Positions 34,457-44,201 are shown, numbered from the stretch's first letter. The stretch is 64,000 bases of DNA from an uncultured Collinsella sp. (GCA_902492755.1 CABUNB010000004.1:1-64000), one strand, 5' to 3'. The notes: generated from the letters alone by a model not told the origin. Program-made: numbers and translations.

Positions 34457-36391
34457 CTAATTCTTATCGGAGGCTTCGGCCTCGGCGGACTGTTCGGCGG
34501 TTTTCTCGGAATCTGATTCGGAGGTCGATCCCTGATTGGTGTTGTCGCGAATCGTTTGCGCGTCGATCACCTGGCGGGTCTGCTCCTCGTCGATCTGGTG
34601 GCGGTACTTGGATATCGTGTCCTGCGCATCGTCGACACTTGTTTGCGGAATACCCGCCTTGAGGCGGTTTTGCGTGTCTTCGGGCAGGTCGGACAGCTTA
34701 ATGCTGGTTTCGCTTTCGAGCCAGTGGAGCTTGAGTCCGAGCGGCTTGCCGGGCAGGCCGCGCCAAACGGCGACATTGCCCTGGTAGGTACCCAGGTAGT
34801 ACGAGCCGGTGACACCCGTGTAGGCCCAGATGCCAGCTGCCAGCACAAAGACGAGGGCCAGGATGGCGGCGATAGTAATGTTGCGGCGACGCACGCGTTG
34901 CGCTTCGCGCATAACGCCATCGTCAACCAGGTCAACGACTACTACGGTCACGTTGTCGTGGCCGCCGGCGGCAAGCGCCGCGTCCACTAGGTTGTCGACG
35001 CAGATTTGCGCGGTTGAGGACTGCGTGGCGATGTTCTCGATATCGCTATCGGGAATCATGCTCGAAAGGCCGTCGGAGCACAGGATCAGGCGGTCGCCTT
35101 CCTCGATATGCAGAGTGAAGTGGTCGGCATACATGGCGGGGTCCGAGCCCAGCGCACGGGTGATGACCGAACGGTTGGGGTGGACGCGAGCCTCGTCTGC
35201 CGTGATCTCGCCGGCGTCCACGAGCTCCTCCACGTAGGAGTGGTCGCGGGTCACGCGGATGAGCGTGCCCTCGTGGAGCAGGTAGGCGCGAGAGTCACCC
35301 ACGTGGGCGATGGCGAGCGTGTCGTTTTCGATATAGGCGCAGGTGGCCGTGCAGCCCATGCCGGGCTTGCCCAGGCCGTTCAGGGCCGCCTCGATTACGG
35401 CGGCGTTGGCTGCCTCGACGGCTGCGGCCAGGCGTGCTGCGTCGGCGGACTGCGGGGCCGTCTTGGCAATAGTCTCGACGGCGATGGAAGAGGCTACCTC
35501 GCCGGCGGCGTGACCGCCCATGCCGTCGCATACGCAAAAGAGCGGCGACTGCACCAGGTAGGAATCCTCATTGTGCGGGCGCACACAGCCAACGTCGGAG
35601 CGGGCGCCCCACATGAGTTGCGTGGTGGTGCCGGCATCATAGGTCGAGTCGGTCTCGATGCGCTCCTCGGTCAGGGGCTCAAAGCTCATGGTCGAGCCGG
35701 GGTCTTTGAGCTTGGCCTCAACGGCGGCAACGTCGATCTCGGCTGTGTCACCGGGAGAGACGGTGTCGGTCTCGGCGCTTGATTCGGAATCGCCGGTGTC
35801 CGGGGAGCCGGGCTCCTCGGACGCGCGGGCGGTCGACTCGTCGTCTTGCGGGCTGACGTCTATAGGCTCGGGCGTCGCAAAGTGCGACGGCGCGGGCGTG
35901 CTTTGCGACTGGGCGGCGGGCTCGGCCACGGCATCGGACTCGCTTGCGGGCGCAGGCTGCGGGATCTTGGGTGCAGGGCCGTCCTCGGGGGATGGCCCTG
36001 CCTCGGGCGCCGGCGCAGACGCGGGCGCAACCTCGGATGCCGGGGCTATGGGAAACGCCGGCGCGGCGGGCTCGGGTGCCGCAAACACCGCAGCGCTCTC
36101 GTTGATTGCCGCGGCGACGGGCTCTGCAAAGTGAGCCGGCGCCGGGGTTGCTTCGGGCGCTGTGGGCTGTTCCGCAGCATGTGCGCCGATGGGCGCCGCT
36201 ACGGCATCCGCTTCGTCCTCGTTATCGGCGAGATCCGAAATATCATGCGTTACATGCGAAAGAGGCAGGGAGAACACGGTGTCCTCGGGCTCCACGGGTG
36301 TGGAGTCCGCCGGAGCGGCGTGGGCCGGCGCAGCTGTGGCGGCGGCCGGTGCCTCGGTCATAGTCGCGGACTTGTTCTCCTCGTCGATCAT
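34457..36391 (-). CDS. PP2C-type serine/threonine phosphatase with long N-terminal extension
   Basis: A 644-residue membrane protein that reverses PknB-type phosphorylation. The first ~245 residues are an Ala/Pro/Glu-rich low-complexity region absent from standard PstP. The PP2C domain (about 265-500) has the metal-binding RPHNEDSYL, CDGMGGHAAGE, IAHVGDSRAYL and GGHDNVTVVVVD motifs. One membrane helix lies near 510-530, followed by an outer segment ending in a Ser/Glu-rich tail. The ATG at 36391 overlaps the FhaB stop by four bases and has AGGTGA upstream, supporting the long form. Confidence 0.92.
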   Translation of the reverse strand: MIDEENKSATMTEAPAAATAAPAHAAPADSTPVEPEDTVFSLPLSHVTHDISDLADNEDEADAVAAPIGAHAAEQPTAPEATPAPAHFAEPVAAAINESAAVFAAPEPAAPAFPIAPASEVAPASAPAPEAGPSPEDGPAPKIPQPAPASESDAVAEPAAQSQSTPAPSHFATPEPIDVSPQDDESTARASEEPGSPDTGDSESSAETDTVSPGDTAEIDVAAVEAKLKDPGSTMSFEPLTEERIETDSTYDAGTTTQLMWGARSDVGCVRPHNEDSYLVQSPLFCVCDGMGGHAAGEVASSIAVETIAKTAPQSADAARLAAAVEAANAAVIEAALNGLGKPGMGCTATCAYIENDTLAIAHVGDSRAYLLHEGTLIRVTRDHSYVEELVDAGEITADEARVHPNRSVITRALGSDPAMYADHFTLHIEEGDRLILCSDGLSSMIPDSDIENIATQSSTAQICVDNLVDAALAAGGHDNVTVVVVDLVDDGVMREAQRVRRRNITIAAILALVFVLAAGIWAYTGVTGSYYLGTYQGNVAVWRGLPGKPLGLKLHWLESETSIKLSDLPEDTQNRLKAGIPQTSVDDAQDTISKYRHQIDEEQTRQVIDAQTIRDNTNQGSTSESDSEKTAEQSAEAEASDKN

Positions 36392-36804
36392 CGACGGTTC
36401 ACCTTCATGACCACATCGCCAATCTGGACTTCGTCGCCCTCGCGCAGTGTTGCGGGCTCCACAAGCTGGCGGCCGTTGACGAGCGTGCCGTTAAGCGAGT
36501 TGAGGTCCTCGATGATGAGCGCCGGGCCCTGCAGCGAAAAGCGCGCATGTGAGGCCGAGACGAATGGTTCGTTGATGCAGATGTCCGAAGATGGCGAGCG
36601 ACCGACGATGACGGGGCCGAGCATATCTACGTGGATGCCGCGGATACCGCGCGGACCCTTGTCCACATCGATCGTCCAGATAGCCGAGTCGCGGCGCTGT
36701 CCGCGCACAAGTCCCACGCCGGTCTTCATGACGGCGAACAGGAAGATATAGAGCAGGGCGACCAGGACGATGCGGCCTGCAAAAAGGACGATATCGATGT
36801 TCAT
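36388..36804 (-). CDS. FHA-domain protein, FhaB-like
   Basis: A 138-residue protein: an N-terminal membrane helix (about 6-30), then one FHA domain with VIVGRSPSSDICI, VSASHAR and DLNSLNGTLVNG, which binds phosphothreonine. In Actinobacteria the equivalent (FhaB/FipA) links kinase signalling to division proteins. It overlaps the phosphatase start by four bases and follows the FhaA gene by six. Confidence 0.92.
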   Translation of the reverse strand: MNIDIVLFAGRIVLVALLYIFLFAVMKTGVGLVRGQRRDSAIWTIDVDKGPRGIRGIHVDMLGPVIVGRSPSSDICINEPFVSASHARFSLQGPALIIEDLNSLNGTLVNGRQLVEPATLREGDEVQIGDVVMKVNRR

Positions 36805-36810
36805 AAGCGA

Positions 36811-37824
36811 CTATCCCCTAAATTCAAAGGTGCTCAGGCCAAACGTCAGCAGATCGCCGTTGCGCAGCGGGCAGCGCGTAATGCGGCGGTTGTTGACGAG
36901 TGTGCCGTTGGTGGAATTGAGGTCCTCGATCGACCAATCCGAGCCCGTAAAGGTGAGCTGGGCGTGGCGGCGCGACACGTTGGGGTCGCGCAGGGCAATG
37001 TCGGAAACTGAGCGCTCGCGACCGATGGTCACCTGTGCGGAGGTGATGCTATGGCTCTCGCCGCTCACGACGTCGACGAGCTGGGCGAGCGGGCGCTGCG
37101 GGGCGCGAGTGCTCGCCATGTTGGAGGCGATGCCGGCTGCGGCGCCTAGGCCCACGGCGGCACCTGTTGCGGCGGCTCCGCCCATGCCGGCAAGCGCGTC
37201 GCGCGAGACGGTCTGCGGCACCGGGATGGGTGCGGCGGCGGGGTCGGGGACGCTAGGCGCGAAGGGGTCTGCCACGGCAAGCGGGTCGGGAGCGGCGGCG
37301 CGAGGCGTCGGCTGCTGCTGGGGCATGGCGGCGGGGCGCTGCTGCTGCGGGGCAGCAAACTGCTGCTGGCCGGCGCGCGGGGCGCTGGCGGCACGGCTTG
37401 CCGCGGAGTTGTTCTGGCCCAGGCCGTTTTGATAGGCGCGCTCTTCTTCGTACAGGCGGCCGAGCGTGGGGGCATCGACGTTCTCGGCAAAGACCGAGAA
37501 CTTGCCGGCGCGCAGCTGCGGATCGATCATAAAGCGCACGAGGGGCTCGCCGACAAAGACATAGCGGCGCTTTTCGGCCTGCGCCTTCACAAACTCGCGG
37601 ACCTCGCGTGAAAGCTCGGGGTAGAACGGGGCGAGCATGGGATCGTCGTCGGCGGCGATCAGGATGGTATAGAGTGCCGGCGCCGTGTTGACGCCGTTAA
37701 TCACCAGAGTCTGATCCTCCATGTCGCGAGCGGCCTGCTTGGCAAGCTTCTTAAAGGAGAACGGGGCACGGGTGGCACCGAAGATGCCGGCCACGTGGTC
37801 CTCGAAGATGTTCAGGAAGTTCAC
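36811..37824 (-). CDS. DUF3662 and FHA-domain protein, FhaA-like
   Basis: A 337-residue cytoplasmic protein. The N-terminal DUF3662 domain (1-120, starting MNFLNIFEDHVAGIFG) is followed by an Ala/Pro/Gln-rich linker with QQQ runs (about 150-235) and a C-terminal FHA domain (ITIGRERSVSDIALRD region, SRRHAQLTF, DLNSTNGTLVNNRRI). FhaA of mycobacteria binds phosphorylated kinases and the peptidoglycan flippase MviN. It overlaps the upstream kinase gene by four bases. Confidence 0.93.
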   Translation of the reverse strand: MNFLNIFEDHVAGIFGATRAPFSFKKLAKQAARDMEDQTLVINGVNTAPALYTILIAADDDPMLAPFYPELSREVREFVKAQAEKRRYVFVGEPLVRFMIDPQLRAGKFSVFAENVDAPTLGRLYEEERAYQNGLGQNNSAASRAASAPRAGQQQFAAPQQQRPAAMPQQQPTPRAAAPDPLAVADPFAPSVPDPAAAPIPVPQTVSRDALAGMGGAAATGAAVGLGAAAGIASNMASTRAPQRPLAQLVDVVSGESHSITSAQVTIGRERSVSDIALRDPNVSRRHAQLTFTGSDWSIEDLNSTNGTLVNNRRITRCPLRNGDLLTFGLSTFEFRG

Positions 37825-39674
37825 GAAAGATCACTCTCCGTATAGGTTCTTTGGTATCCGAGCAAATATAGGCATATCCCAACGATTATAGAGGATAGGG
37901 TTCCCGCAACTGCCGCCTTGGCGGCGACCGCGGCTGCAAGGCTGGCAATTTCCATATGGTGTGCAAGACAGGATGCCGCTGCGCAGCCGATGCCGGTGAC
38001 AGCGATGGCGGCGATTGCGGCAAGGCTTGAGCCCTGGTCAGCACGCTTGGCATGGGCATTGAGCAGCGCAGATGACGCCGCGGCAGTTGTCGCGACCAGC
38101 ACAAAGGCAGCCCAAAGGAGCGGGTCTTCCAGCGCTGCGGCAACGTTACCGAGCCCCAGCACGCCTCCGGCTGAAAGCGCGACCGTGGCCAGACGGGCAA
38201 AAAGCACGCCCATGCCCGTTGCCGCGGCGGCGCTTGCCGGGCCGAGCCAAAATGACGCGACGCCGGCGGCGACCCCAGCTGCCAGGAAGGTATTGCCAGT
38301 CAGACAGCCGAGCGCGAGTGCACAGGTGAGCGCGGCGCTCGCGGCAGCCTCGGTGCGACCCCAGGCGATCCACCAACCGGACATGGCAGCGGCAAAGATC
38401 ACCGCGACGGGCAACATCGACAGGATGCCCTGCGCCTGCATGGTGGCGTTTGCCATGAGCACCAAAAAGCCCACGGCCGAGATGGCCGAGCCAATCTGCG
38501 GTGCCAAGCCGGCTGCCGCGCCAATAGCGATAGCCGCGACGACCAACCCGGGAAGCGCCGCGACCCCGGCCGTTTGCATCAGCAAAAAGCTAAAGGTGCC
38601 GCACGTTAGCGCCGAGATAGCGCGCATGGTGTAGTCGCGCGCATGGCTCCAGCGCGTGCCCGCCCAGCCGAGTGCGGGGTCGACCTCGATGGCGTCGTCC
38701 TCGTAGTGCGACGGCTCGATATCGTTGAGCTCCTGCTCGTCATCCGAAAGCTCGCTAACCATTTGCTCCAGACTGCGACGGCCCTCACGCACGCTGCCCA
38801 GACCGGCAAGGAGTTGGTCGCAAAATGCCTCGATGCTGTTGGGGCGGTCCTGCGGCATGGGGGAGAGCGCGCTCATGAGCGCGGCCTCGGCTCCCGGGGG
38901 AAAGTGTGGTATCAGCTCGCTGGGATAGGTGGCGCCGCCGATGATGCGGTCGAGCGAGTCGGCGGGCGTGGCCGCTATAAAGGGAGCGCTGCCGCACAAG
39001 CCCTCATAGATAACGCAGGCAAGGGCAAAGACATCGGCGCGTTCGTCGACCGTGCCGGTCTCGATATCGAGCTGCTCGGGCGGCATGTAGCCGATGGTGC
39101 CGCCGCGCGAGCCGCCAAAGCCACCGGCGGACGACAGTCGCGCCATGCCAAAGTCGGTGAGCTTTACATTGCCCGAGCGGTCGATGAGCACGTTGGCGGG
39201 CTTAATGTCCAGGTGGAGTACGCCATTGCTATGGGCGAAGGCGAGCGCCTGACCCAGGGCATCGGCAATGGCCGCGGCCTCGTCAAAGGTGAGCGAGTGG
39301 CCGTCCACGCGATGCAAAAACTCGGCCAACGACATACCGTCGACATACTCCATGACCAAGTAGGCATAGGCGGTGTCGTGCGTAAAGTCGATGACCTGCA
39401 CGATATTGGGATGTTGAAGCATGGCGGCAGTGTGCGCCTCGCGCAGGACATCCATGATGTCGCTGGCGGGCATGCCGGCGCCGTTGATAAGGGGGATGCG
39501 CTTAATGGCGACGCGGCGGCGCAGGTGCGTGTCGCGGCAGATCTCGATGGAGCCAAAACCGCCGGTCGCAAGTGTCTCGAGCGGCTGGTACCGCTTGAGC
39601 AGCTCGCGAGAGCTGGTGCCCTCCAAAGGAACGTCCGGCGAGAACCGGGCGGTATGTTGCGAGAAAAGCGGCAT
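37821..39674 (-). CDS. Serine/threonine kinase with C-terminal membrane region
   Basis: A 617-residue protein. The N-terminal kinase (about 25-290) has GGFGSIE, VAIKRI, LHLDIKPANVLID and DFGMARL, so it should be active; the HRD motif is HLD here. After an acidic linker (EDDAIEVDPAL) there are about eight hydrophobic helices (350-610) and no PASTA domain. It is the first gene of the fha operon, overlapping fhaA by four bases, so it probably phosphorylates the FHA partners. The ATG at 39674 has GAGGG six bases upstream; a TTG two codons earlier is rejected. Confidence 0.9.
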   Translation of the reverse strand: MPLFSQHTARFSPDVPLEGTSSRELLKRYQPLETLATGGFGSIEICRDTHLRRRVAIKRIPLINGAGMPASDIMDVLREAHTAAMLQHPNIVQVIDFTHDTAYAYLVMEYVDGMSLAEFLHRVDGHSLTFDEAAAIADALGQALAFAHSNGVLHLDIKPANVLIDRSGNVKLTDFGMARLSSAGGFGGSRGGTIGYMPPEQLDIETGTVDERADVFALACVIYEGLCGSAPFIAATPADSLDRIIGGATYPSELIPHFPPGAEAALMSALSPMPQDRPNSIEAFCDQLLAGLGSVREGRRSLEQMVSELSDDEQELNDIEPSHYEDDAIEVDPALGWAGTRWSHARDYTMRAISALTCGTFSFLLMQTAGVAALPGLVVAAIAIGAAAGLAPQIGSAISAVGFLVLMANATMQAQGILSMLPVAVIFAAAMSGWWIAWGRTEAAASAALTCALALGCLTGNTFLAAGVAAGVASFWLGPASAAAATGMGVLFARLATVALSAGGVLGLGNVAAALEDPLLWAAFVLVATTAAASSALLNAHAKRADQGSSLAAIAAIAVTGIGCAAASCLAHHMEIASLAAAVAAKAAVAGTLSSIIVGICLYLLGYQRTYTESDLS

Positions 39675-39818
39675 GGCCAACCCTCGTGCGTTTAAAGTTC
39701 GTTTGCGAGTGGCGGGCGCGGAGCCGAGCCGTTCGCGGTGGCATAGATGCTGCTAGTGTAGCACGCTCGGGTGCATGGGGAGGATAGCGGGATGCGAGGT
39801 TGCCTGTCTGGCTTGGAC

Positions 39819-40541
39819 TTAGCGCTTCTTCTTGTTCTTCTTCTGCTTGCGCTGCTTGCCTTTGGTCTCCTGGGGCTTGTCGCCCTGCTTGGCCTCGGCG
39901 GCGGCCTTCTCGGCCTTCATCTTCTTGCGTTTGGTCTCGATGCGGAGTTTTTTGTTGATGCGCGCCTTGAGGAAGGAGCCAAACTGCTCGGCATCGCCGC
40001 GGATGAAGGTGTCCTTGGGGATCGTCACGCCCTGGTCGGCGAACATGGCCACAAAGATGCGCTCGCCGTCGAGCACGTGGTCGAGCTTCTCAAACGGGAA
40101 GAACTGCGACTTGCCGCTCTTGCCCCATACCATCAGACCGTTCTCGTTGGCGGCGACGCGGCGGTAGCGGCCGCCCATGGACTTGTCGGCCTCGACGGCA
40201 TCGATAAAGTCGCGGGCAAGCGTGTGGTGGAGGTTCTTGCTCCACCAGGCCAAAAAGGCGCCGAACACGATCAGCACGACGCCGAACTTGATCCAGCTGC
40301 CGCCGGCCACCAGCATGCCGATGCCGATGAGCGCGGCAATCGCGGCGGCGACGTACAGGGAGCCACGGCGCCTGGGCGAGGCGACCAGGCGCGCAAAGTC
40401 GGTGACGAGGTCGTTTTCGTACTGATACTCGTTGAGGTACAGAATGCCGTCATCGGCCGCGGCCTGCGCCTCGAGCGCGACCTCGACCTCGACCTGGTCG
40501 GCTGCTTCGGAGGGAACGAGGTTGCTCTCTGCGTCTGCCAT
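39819..40541 (-). CDS. Membrane protein of the YcxB-like family
   Basis: A 240-residue protein with an acidic N-terminus, two membrane helices (about 62-105, with GSLYVAAAIAALIGIGMLV) and a cytoplasmic domain similar to the YcxB-like C-terminal domain (YRRVAANENGLMVWGKSGKSQFFPFEKLDHVLDG region), ending in a long Lys-rich tail. YcxB proteins have no established function. It is divergent from dnaX. Confidence 0.7.
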   Translation of the reverse strand: MADAESNLVPSEAADQVEVEVALEAQAAADDGILYLNEYQYENDLVTDFARLVASPRRRGSLYVAAAIAALIGIGMLVAGGSWIKFGVVLIVFGAFLAWWSKNLHHTLARDFIDAVEADKSMGGRYRRVAANENGLMVWGKSGKSQFFPFEKLDHVLDGERIFVAMFADQGVTIPKDTFIRGDAEQFGSFLKARINKKLRIETKRKKMKAEKAAAEAKQGDKPQETKGKQRKQKKNKKKR

Positions 40542-40656
40542 GCTCTTTGGACTCCTATCGCGGCGGGCTCGCCGTACGGGTTATTATGAATGCAGTATGC
40601 CGTGCGACCGCATGGCCGTCGCGGCAACAAGACTCAGTATACCCGGGGGAGCACCC

Positions 40657-43119
40657 ATGGAATCGTTGTACCGAAAGTATCGCCCGCTCACCTTCGACTC
40701 CGTGGTGGGCCAGCAGCATATCGTCTCGACGCTCGAGCACGCCATCACCGAGGGGCGCCTGTCCCACGCCTACCTGTTCTGCGGACCGCGCGGCACGGGC
40801 AAGACCACCATGGCGCGCATTCTGGCCAAGGCGCTGCTGTGCCGCAATGCCGAGACGGCGCGCGCCGAGGGTGCGAGCGGCTGCATGCCCGACGGCACCT
40901 GCGAGGAGTGCGAGCTCATTGCCGAGGGCAACCACCCCGATGTCTACGAGCTCGATGCCGCAAGCCGCACGGGCGTGGACAACGTGCGCGAGGAAATCAT
41001 CAACTCCGTCAACTTTGCCCCGGTGCGCGGCAAGTACAAGATCTATATCATCGACGAGGTTCACATGCTCACGACGGCGGCGTTCAACGCGCTGCTCAAG
41101 ACGCTCGAGGAGCCGCCGGCACACGTGATCTTTGTGCTGTGCACCACCGACCCGCAAAAGATTCTGGAGACCATCCTCTCGCGCTGCCAGCGTTTCGATT
41201 TCCATCGCATCGGCAACGAGGATATTGAGCATCGCCTGGCATACGTGTGCGAGCAGGAGGGCTTCGATTACGACGACGAGGCGCTGGCTATCGTGGCGCG
41301 CCATGCCAAGGGTGGCATGCGCGACGCATTGTCCACGCTGGAGCAGCTGAGCGTCTTTGGTAACGGTTCTGTGCATGCGGACGACGCCCGCTCGCTTTTA
41401 GGCGAGGTTTCGGACCAGATTCTGGGCGAGTTTTCCCGCGCCATTGCCGATCGCGATGTTGCCGAGCTCTATGGACTGATCCGTGCGCAGGTCGAGGAAG
41501 GAAACGACCTGCTGGAGCTGACGCGCGACCTGGTGGCGCATGTGCGTGACGTGTACGTTGCCTGCGTTGCCGGTGCCCGTGCCGAGCTGTTTGAGGGTGG
41601 CTCCGAGCAGGCCGAGGCGCGTGCTGCCGAGGCCGCTGCCTTTGGCGAGCATCCTGCCGACCGCCTGGCCCGTGTGCTGACAGTGCTCGACGATGCCGCA
41701 CTGGAGATGAGGGGCGCGAGCGACGTGCGCCTGGTGCTCGAGATTGCCTGCACGCGTCTGGCACGTCCCGAGGCCGATTTAACGATTGAGGCATTGGCCG
41801 AGCGCGTGGCACGCCTGGAGGCCATGGTTGCCAATGCCGCGGTGCCGGCGAGCGTGGCTGCTACTCAGGCCGCCGCGCCTGCAGCATCCGTACCCGCTGC
41901 CGCCCAGCAGCCGACGCTTATCTCGGGTGCCCGAGCTGCCGCTCCGGCGGCATCTGCTACCCCCGCTGATACGTCCACGCGCCAGGGCGGTATGCCTTGG
42001 GACCGTGGTGCTGCCGCTCCGGCGGCTCAGCCGGCGTCTCGTGCTGCGTCCGCACCGGCGTCCAAGCCTGCGGCGTCCGCGCCCCAGCCCGCCGCTGCCC
42101 CGGCTCCCGCACCTGCCGCCGTGCCGGCACCTAAGCCCCAGCCCAACACTGCCGCTCAGGTTGCTGCCGCCGGTGCTGCCGAGACGCCCGCGGTCGAGGA
42201 TGCCGGCGAGCTCCAGCGCAAATGGGCCGAGGTTGTCGAGCGCGTCAAGGCGCGTCAGGCTTCCTACGCAGGGCTTTTGCTCAACGCCCGCGCCACGGCC
42301 GACGACGGCTCCAAGCTCACGGTCTCGTTCCCTGCGGGCTCGACCTTTGCCATCAAGATGCTCGGTCGCGCCGATACACAGTCGGTGGTTCTGCCGACGG
42401 TCTGCGCAGTCTTCGGTCGTCGTACCGTCGACTATGTCCTGGATGGGGGTGGCACGCCGGCTCCTCAACATGAGGAGCATTCTCCATCTGCACGGGCTGC
42501 GGCATCTGCGGACCCGCAACCCGTGTCCTCGGCGGCCCCTGCATTCTCGAGCGCCAGCGCGTCGCAGCAGCAAACGGCACCGGTAGCGGCATCGACCCCG
42601 TCGGCGCCTAAGCCCGCGGCGCCCAAACCGGCTGCTCCGACGCCCGCGCCCAAGCCCGCCTCGCCCGCGCCCAAGTCGTCTGACCTGGGCAAAGCCCCCT
42701 GGCTACGCTCCGACAACCCCGCCGGCGCTCCTGCCACGGGTAAGCTTCCGACTGAGCCCGCACCCCGTGCGCCCGAGCGCTCTGCCGCTCCCAAATCTCA
42801 GCCTGCCGCGTCGTCTGCGCCATGGGAATCCGAGCAGGTTCCCTACGACGATGCCATGGTCGGCGGTTTTGCTGCCGATGCTGGTGGGGACGATCTGCCT
42901 CCGTTCGACGTGCCGGGTGCGGCGTCCGCGCCCAAGTCCGCTGCAACTGCCCCCAAAGAGGAGGACGCTCCTGCAGCTCCCTGGGAGTCCAACCCCGGTG
43001 CGGGCAGCCCCTTCGGCCATCAGGGTGCAGCCCCGAGCATCCCGCAGACCGAGGACGAGGCCAAAGCCCTCATCCGCAGCGTCTTCGGCCAGTCCACCAT
43101 CTTCAAGCCGGTGGAGTAG
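40657..43119 (+). CDS. dnaX: DNA polymerase III subunit gamma/tau
   Basis: An 820-residue clamp-loader ATPase. ATG 40657 is chosen because the conserved MESLYRKYRPLTFDSVVGQ starts there. The AAA+ domain has Walker A GPRGTGKTT, a four-Cys zinc knot (CRNAE...CMPDGTCEEC) and Walker B YIIDEVHML. The clamp-loader lid and collar run to about residue 370. The C-terminal half is Ala/Pro-rich low complexity (about 390-500 and 590-790) enclosing a short conserved domain (LQRKWAEVVERVKARQASYAGLL) like the tau DnaB/alpha-binding region. Confidence 0.96.
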   Translation: MESLYRKYRPLTFDSVVGQQHIVSTLEHAITEGRLSHAYLFCGPRGTGKTTMARILAKALLCRNAETARAEGASGCMPDGTCEECELIAEGNHPDVYELDAASRTGVDNVREEIINSVNFAPVRGKYKIYIIDEVHMLTTAAFNALLKTLEEPPAHVIFVLCTTDPQKILETILSRCQRFDFHRIGNEDIEHRLAYVCEQEGFDYDDEALAIVARHAKGGMRDALSTLEQLSVFGNGSVHADDARSLLGEVSDQILGEFSRAIADRDVAELYGLIRAQVEEGNDLLELTRDLVAHVRDVYVACVAGARAELFEGGSEQAEARAAEAAAFGEHPADRLARVLTVLDDAALEMRGASDVRLVLEIACTRLARPEADLTIEALAERVARLEAMVANAAVPASVAATQAAAPAASVPAAAQQPTLISGARAAAPAASATPADTSTRQGGMPWDRGAAAPAAQPASRAASAPASKPAASAPQPAAAPAPAPAAVPAPKPQPNTAAQVAAAGAAETPAVEDAGELQRKWAEVVERVKARQASYAGLLLNARATADDGSKLTVSFPAGSTFAIKMLGRADTQSVVLPTVCAVFGRRTVDYVLDGGGTPAPQHEEHSPSARAAASADPQPVSSAAPAFSSASASQQQTAPVAASTPSAPKPAAPKPAAPTPAPKPASPAPKSSDLGKAPWLRSDNPAGAPATGKLPTEPAPRAPERSAAPKSQPAASSAPWESEQVPYDDAMVGGFAADAGGDDLPPFDVPGAASAPKSAATAPKEEDAPAAPWESNPGAGSPFGHQGAAPSIPQTEDEAKALIRSVFGQSTIFKPVE

Positions 43120-43173
43120 CTGTACGGGCGGGTATACTGCTCAAGAAGAGGACCCTTTGAACGGAGCGAGCTT

Positions 43174-43434
43174 ATGATGTGGGAATATGTCCGCCTTGAG
43201 GACGATACGCAGGTTTCGTATTCCGAAGTCCGGGAGGACAACACGGTGAAGGTTGTTGTGGAGCGCCCGCGCGATTGGGGTTTTGACACGGCGGAGTGTA
43301 TCTTGCCGGCATTCAATTGGGTGTCACACGAGGGCTTTAGCGAAGCGGACCTCAAAGAACTCGATGATTTCGTGCGTAACAATGCCCCGCTCATCCTGCG
43401 TTTTGCCTACGAAGGCGGACGAGTCTATGCCTAG
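43174..43434 (+). CDS. Small protein paired with the DUF4160 gene
   Basis: An 86-residue acidic protein, family not firmly recognised; by position it resembles the DUF2442-type partners of DUF4160 genes. Visible features are a beta-rich start (WEYVRLEDDTQVSYSEV) and an alpha-helical end (SEADLKELDDFVRNNAPLIL). GGAG is seven bases before the ATG. It overlaps the next gene by eight bases, so the two are translationally coupled. The pair may form a toxin-antitoxin-like module, which is inference. Confidence 0.6.
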   Translation: MMWEYVRLEDDTQVSYSEVREDNTVKVVVERPRDWGFDTAECILPAFNWVSHEGFSEADLKELDDFVRNNAPLILRFAYEGGRVYA

Positions 43435-43699
43435 TTTGTTTCGACTCGGGCCGTACATCATCTTCTTCTGGACGGGGGAGAACGGCGAACCTGTCCATGT
43501 TCACGTTGCGGTCAAGCGCCCCGCTGCCGAGGCAACCAAGATATGGCTTACCCGCTCCGGCGGATGCAAGCTGGCCCATAACAAGGGCGATATTCCTGCT
43601 CGGGATTTACGTGATATCATGCAGTTTGTTTCATCTAACCATGCACTGATTTGCAAACGCTGGAAAGAAACAACCGGTGGGCTGTCGTTTTACTGTTAA
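43427..43699 (+). CDS. DUF4160 domain protein
   Basis: A 90-residue protein with the DUF4160 pattern: PSLFRLGPYIIFFWTGENGEPVHVHV at the N-terminus, including the conserved EPxHVHV, then a Lys/Asn region and a helical end. The start at 43427 overlaps the previous stop by eight bases. DUF4160 proteins are small, widespread and uncharacterised, often found in two-gene modules. Confidence 0.82.
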   Translation: MPSLFRLGPYIIFFWTGENGEPVHVHVAVKRPAAEATKIWLTRSGGCKLAHNKGDIPARDLRDIMQFVSSNHALICKRWKETTGGLSFYC

Positions 43700-43724
43700 G
43701 AGTCGCTTGCCGGACTTATGGCCT

Positions 43725-44201
43725 CTAGCTCATCTGGGACTCTTTGTCCGGGCGCATCTGTATTTCGGACATGTGCAACGTGGTGCCGCGTATATCGCAT
43801 TCGAGCAGACAGGTACGTGACGGTCGGCCTAGGATGCTGAGGTCGATGCGATACGTCGCATGGCTGTCCGTGTACTCGACTTGTTCGGCGTTGACGGTTG
43901 CTCCGATTGCCAAATAAACGCCTGGCTCGGCATCGACAATCTTGGCGTCCTCTATCTTGACCTTGAACTCCTGGTAGAGGGACGGGCTGTTGTAGTAAAT
44001 GGTTCGGGTTCCGTCGGTGCACTCATCGGTCGCTTCCCATTTGACGGCGGGCTGGTCCGAGCTGGCTACTAACAGTTCTGCTCCAAAGGCTATAGCGTGG
44101 GCGACGACAACCAGCAATGCCCAGCCGGCAAAGAGATAGATAACCAAATATAGAGCGGGGTGTTTTGAGCGGATGTTTTGGAGCACGTCGGGGGCATTCA
44201 T
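43725..44201 (-). CDS. Membrane-anchored extracytoplasmic protein, unknown
   Basis: A 158-residue protein with one N-terminal helix (about 16-42, LYLVIYLFAGWALLVVVAHAIAF) and an outer domain of beta character with three or four Cys (ECTDGT, CLLECD). GGAGGTGCCCC precedes the ATG. The overall plan (anchor plus ~110-residue beta domain with Cys pair) is like that of the protein at 2739-3386, but no sequence homology is certain. Confidence 0.6.
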   Translation of the reverse strand: MNAPDVLQNIRSKHPALYLVIYLFAGWALLVVVAHAIAFGAELLVASSDQPAVKWEATDECTDGTRTIYYNSPSLYQEFKVKIEDAKIVDAEPGVYLAIGATVNAEQVEYTDSHATYRIDLSILGRPSRTCLLECDIRGTTLHMSEIQMRPDKESQMS

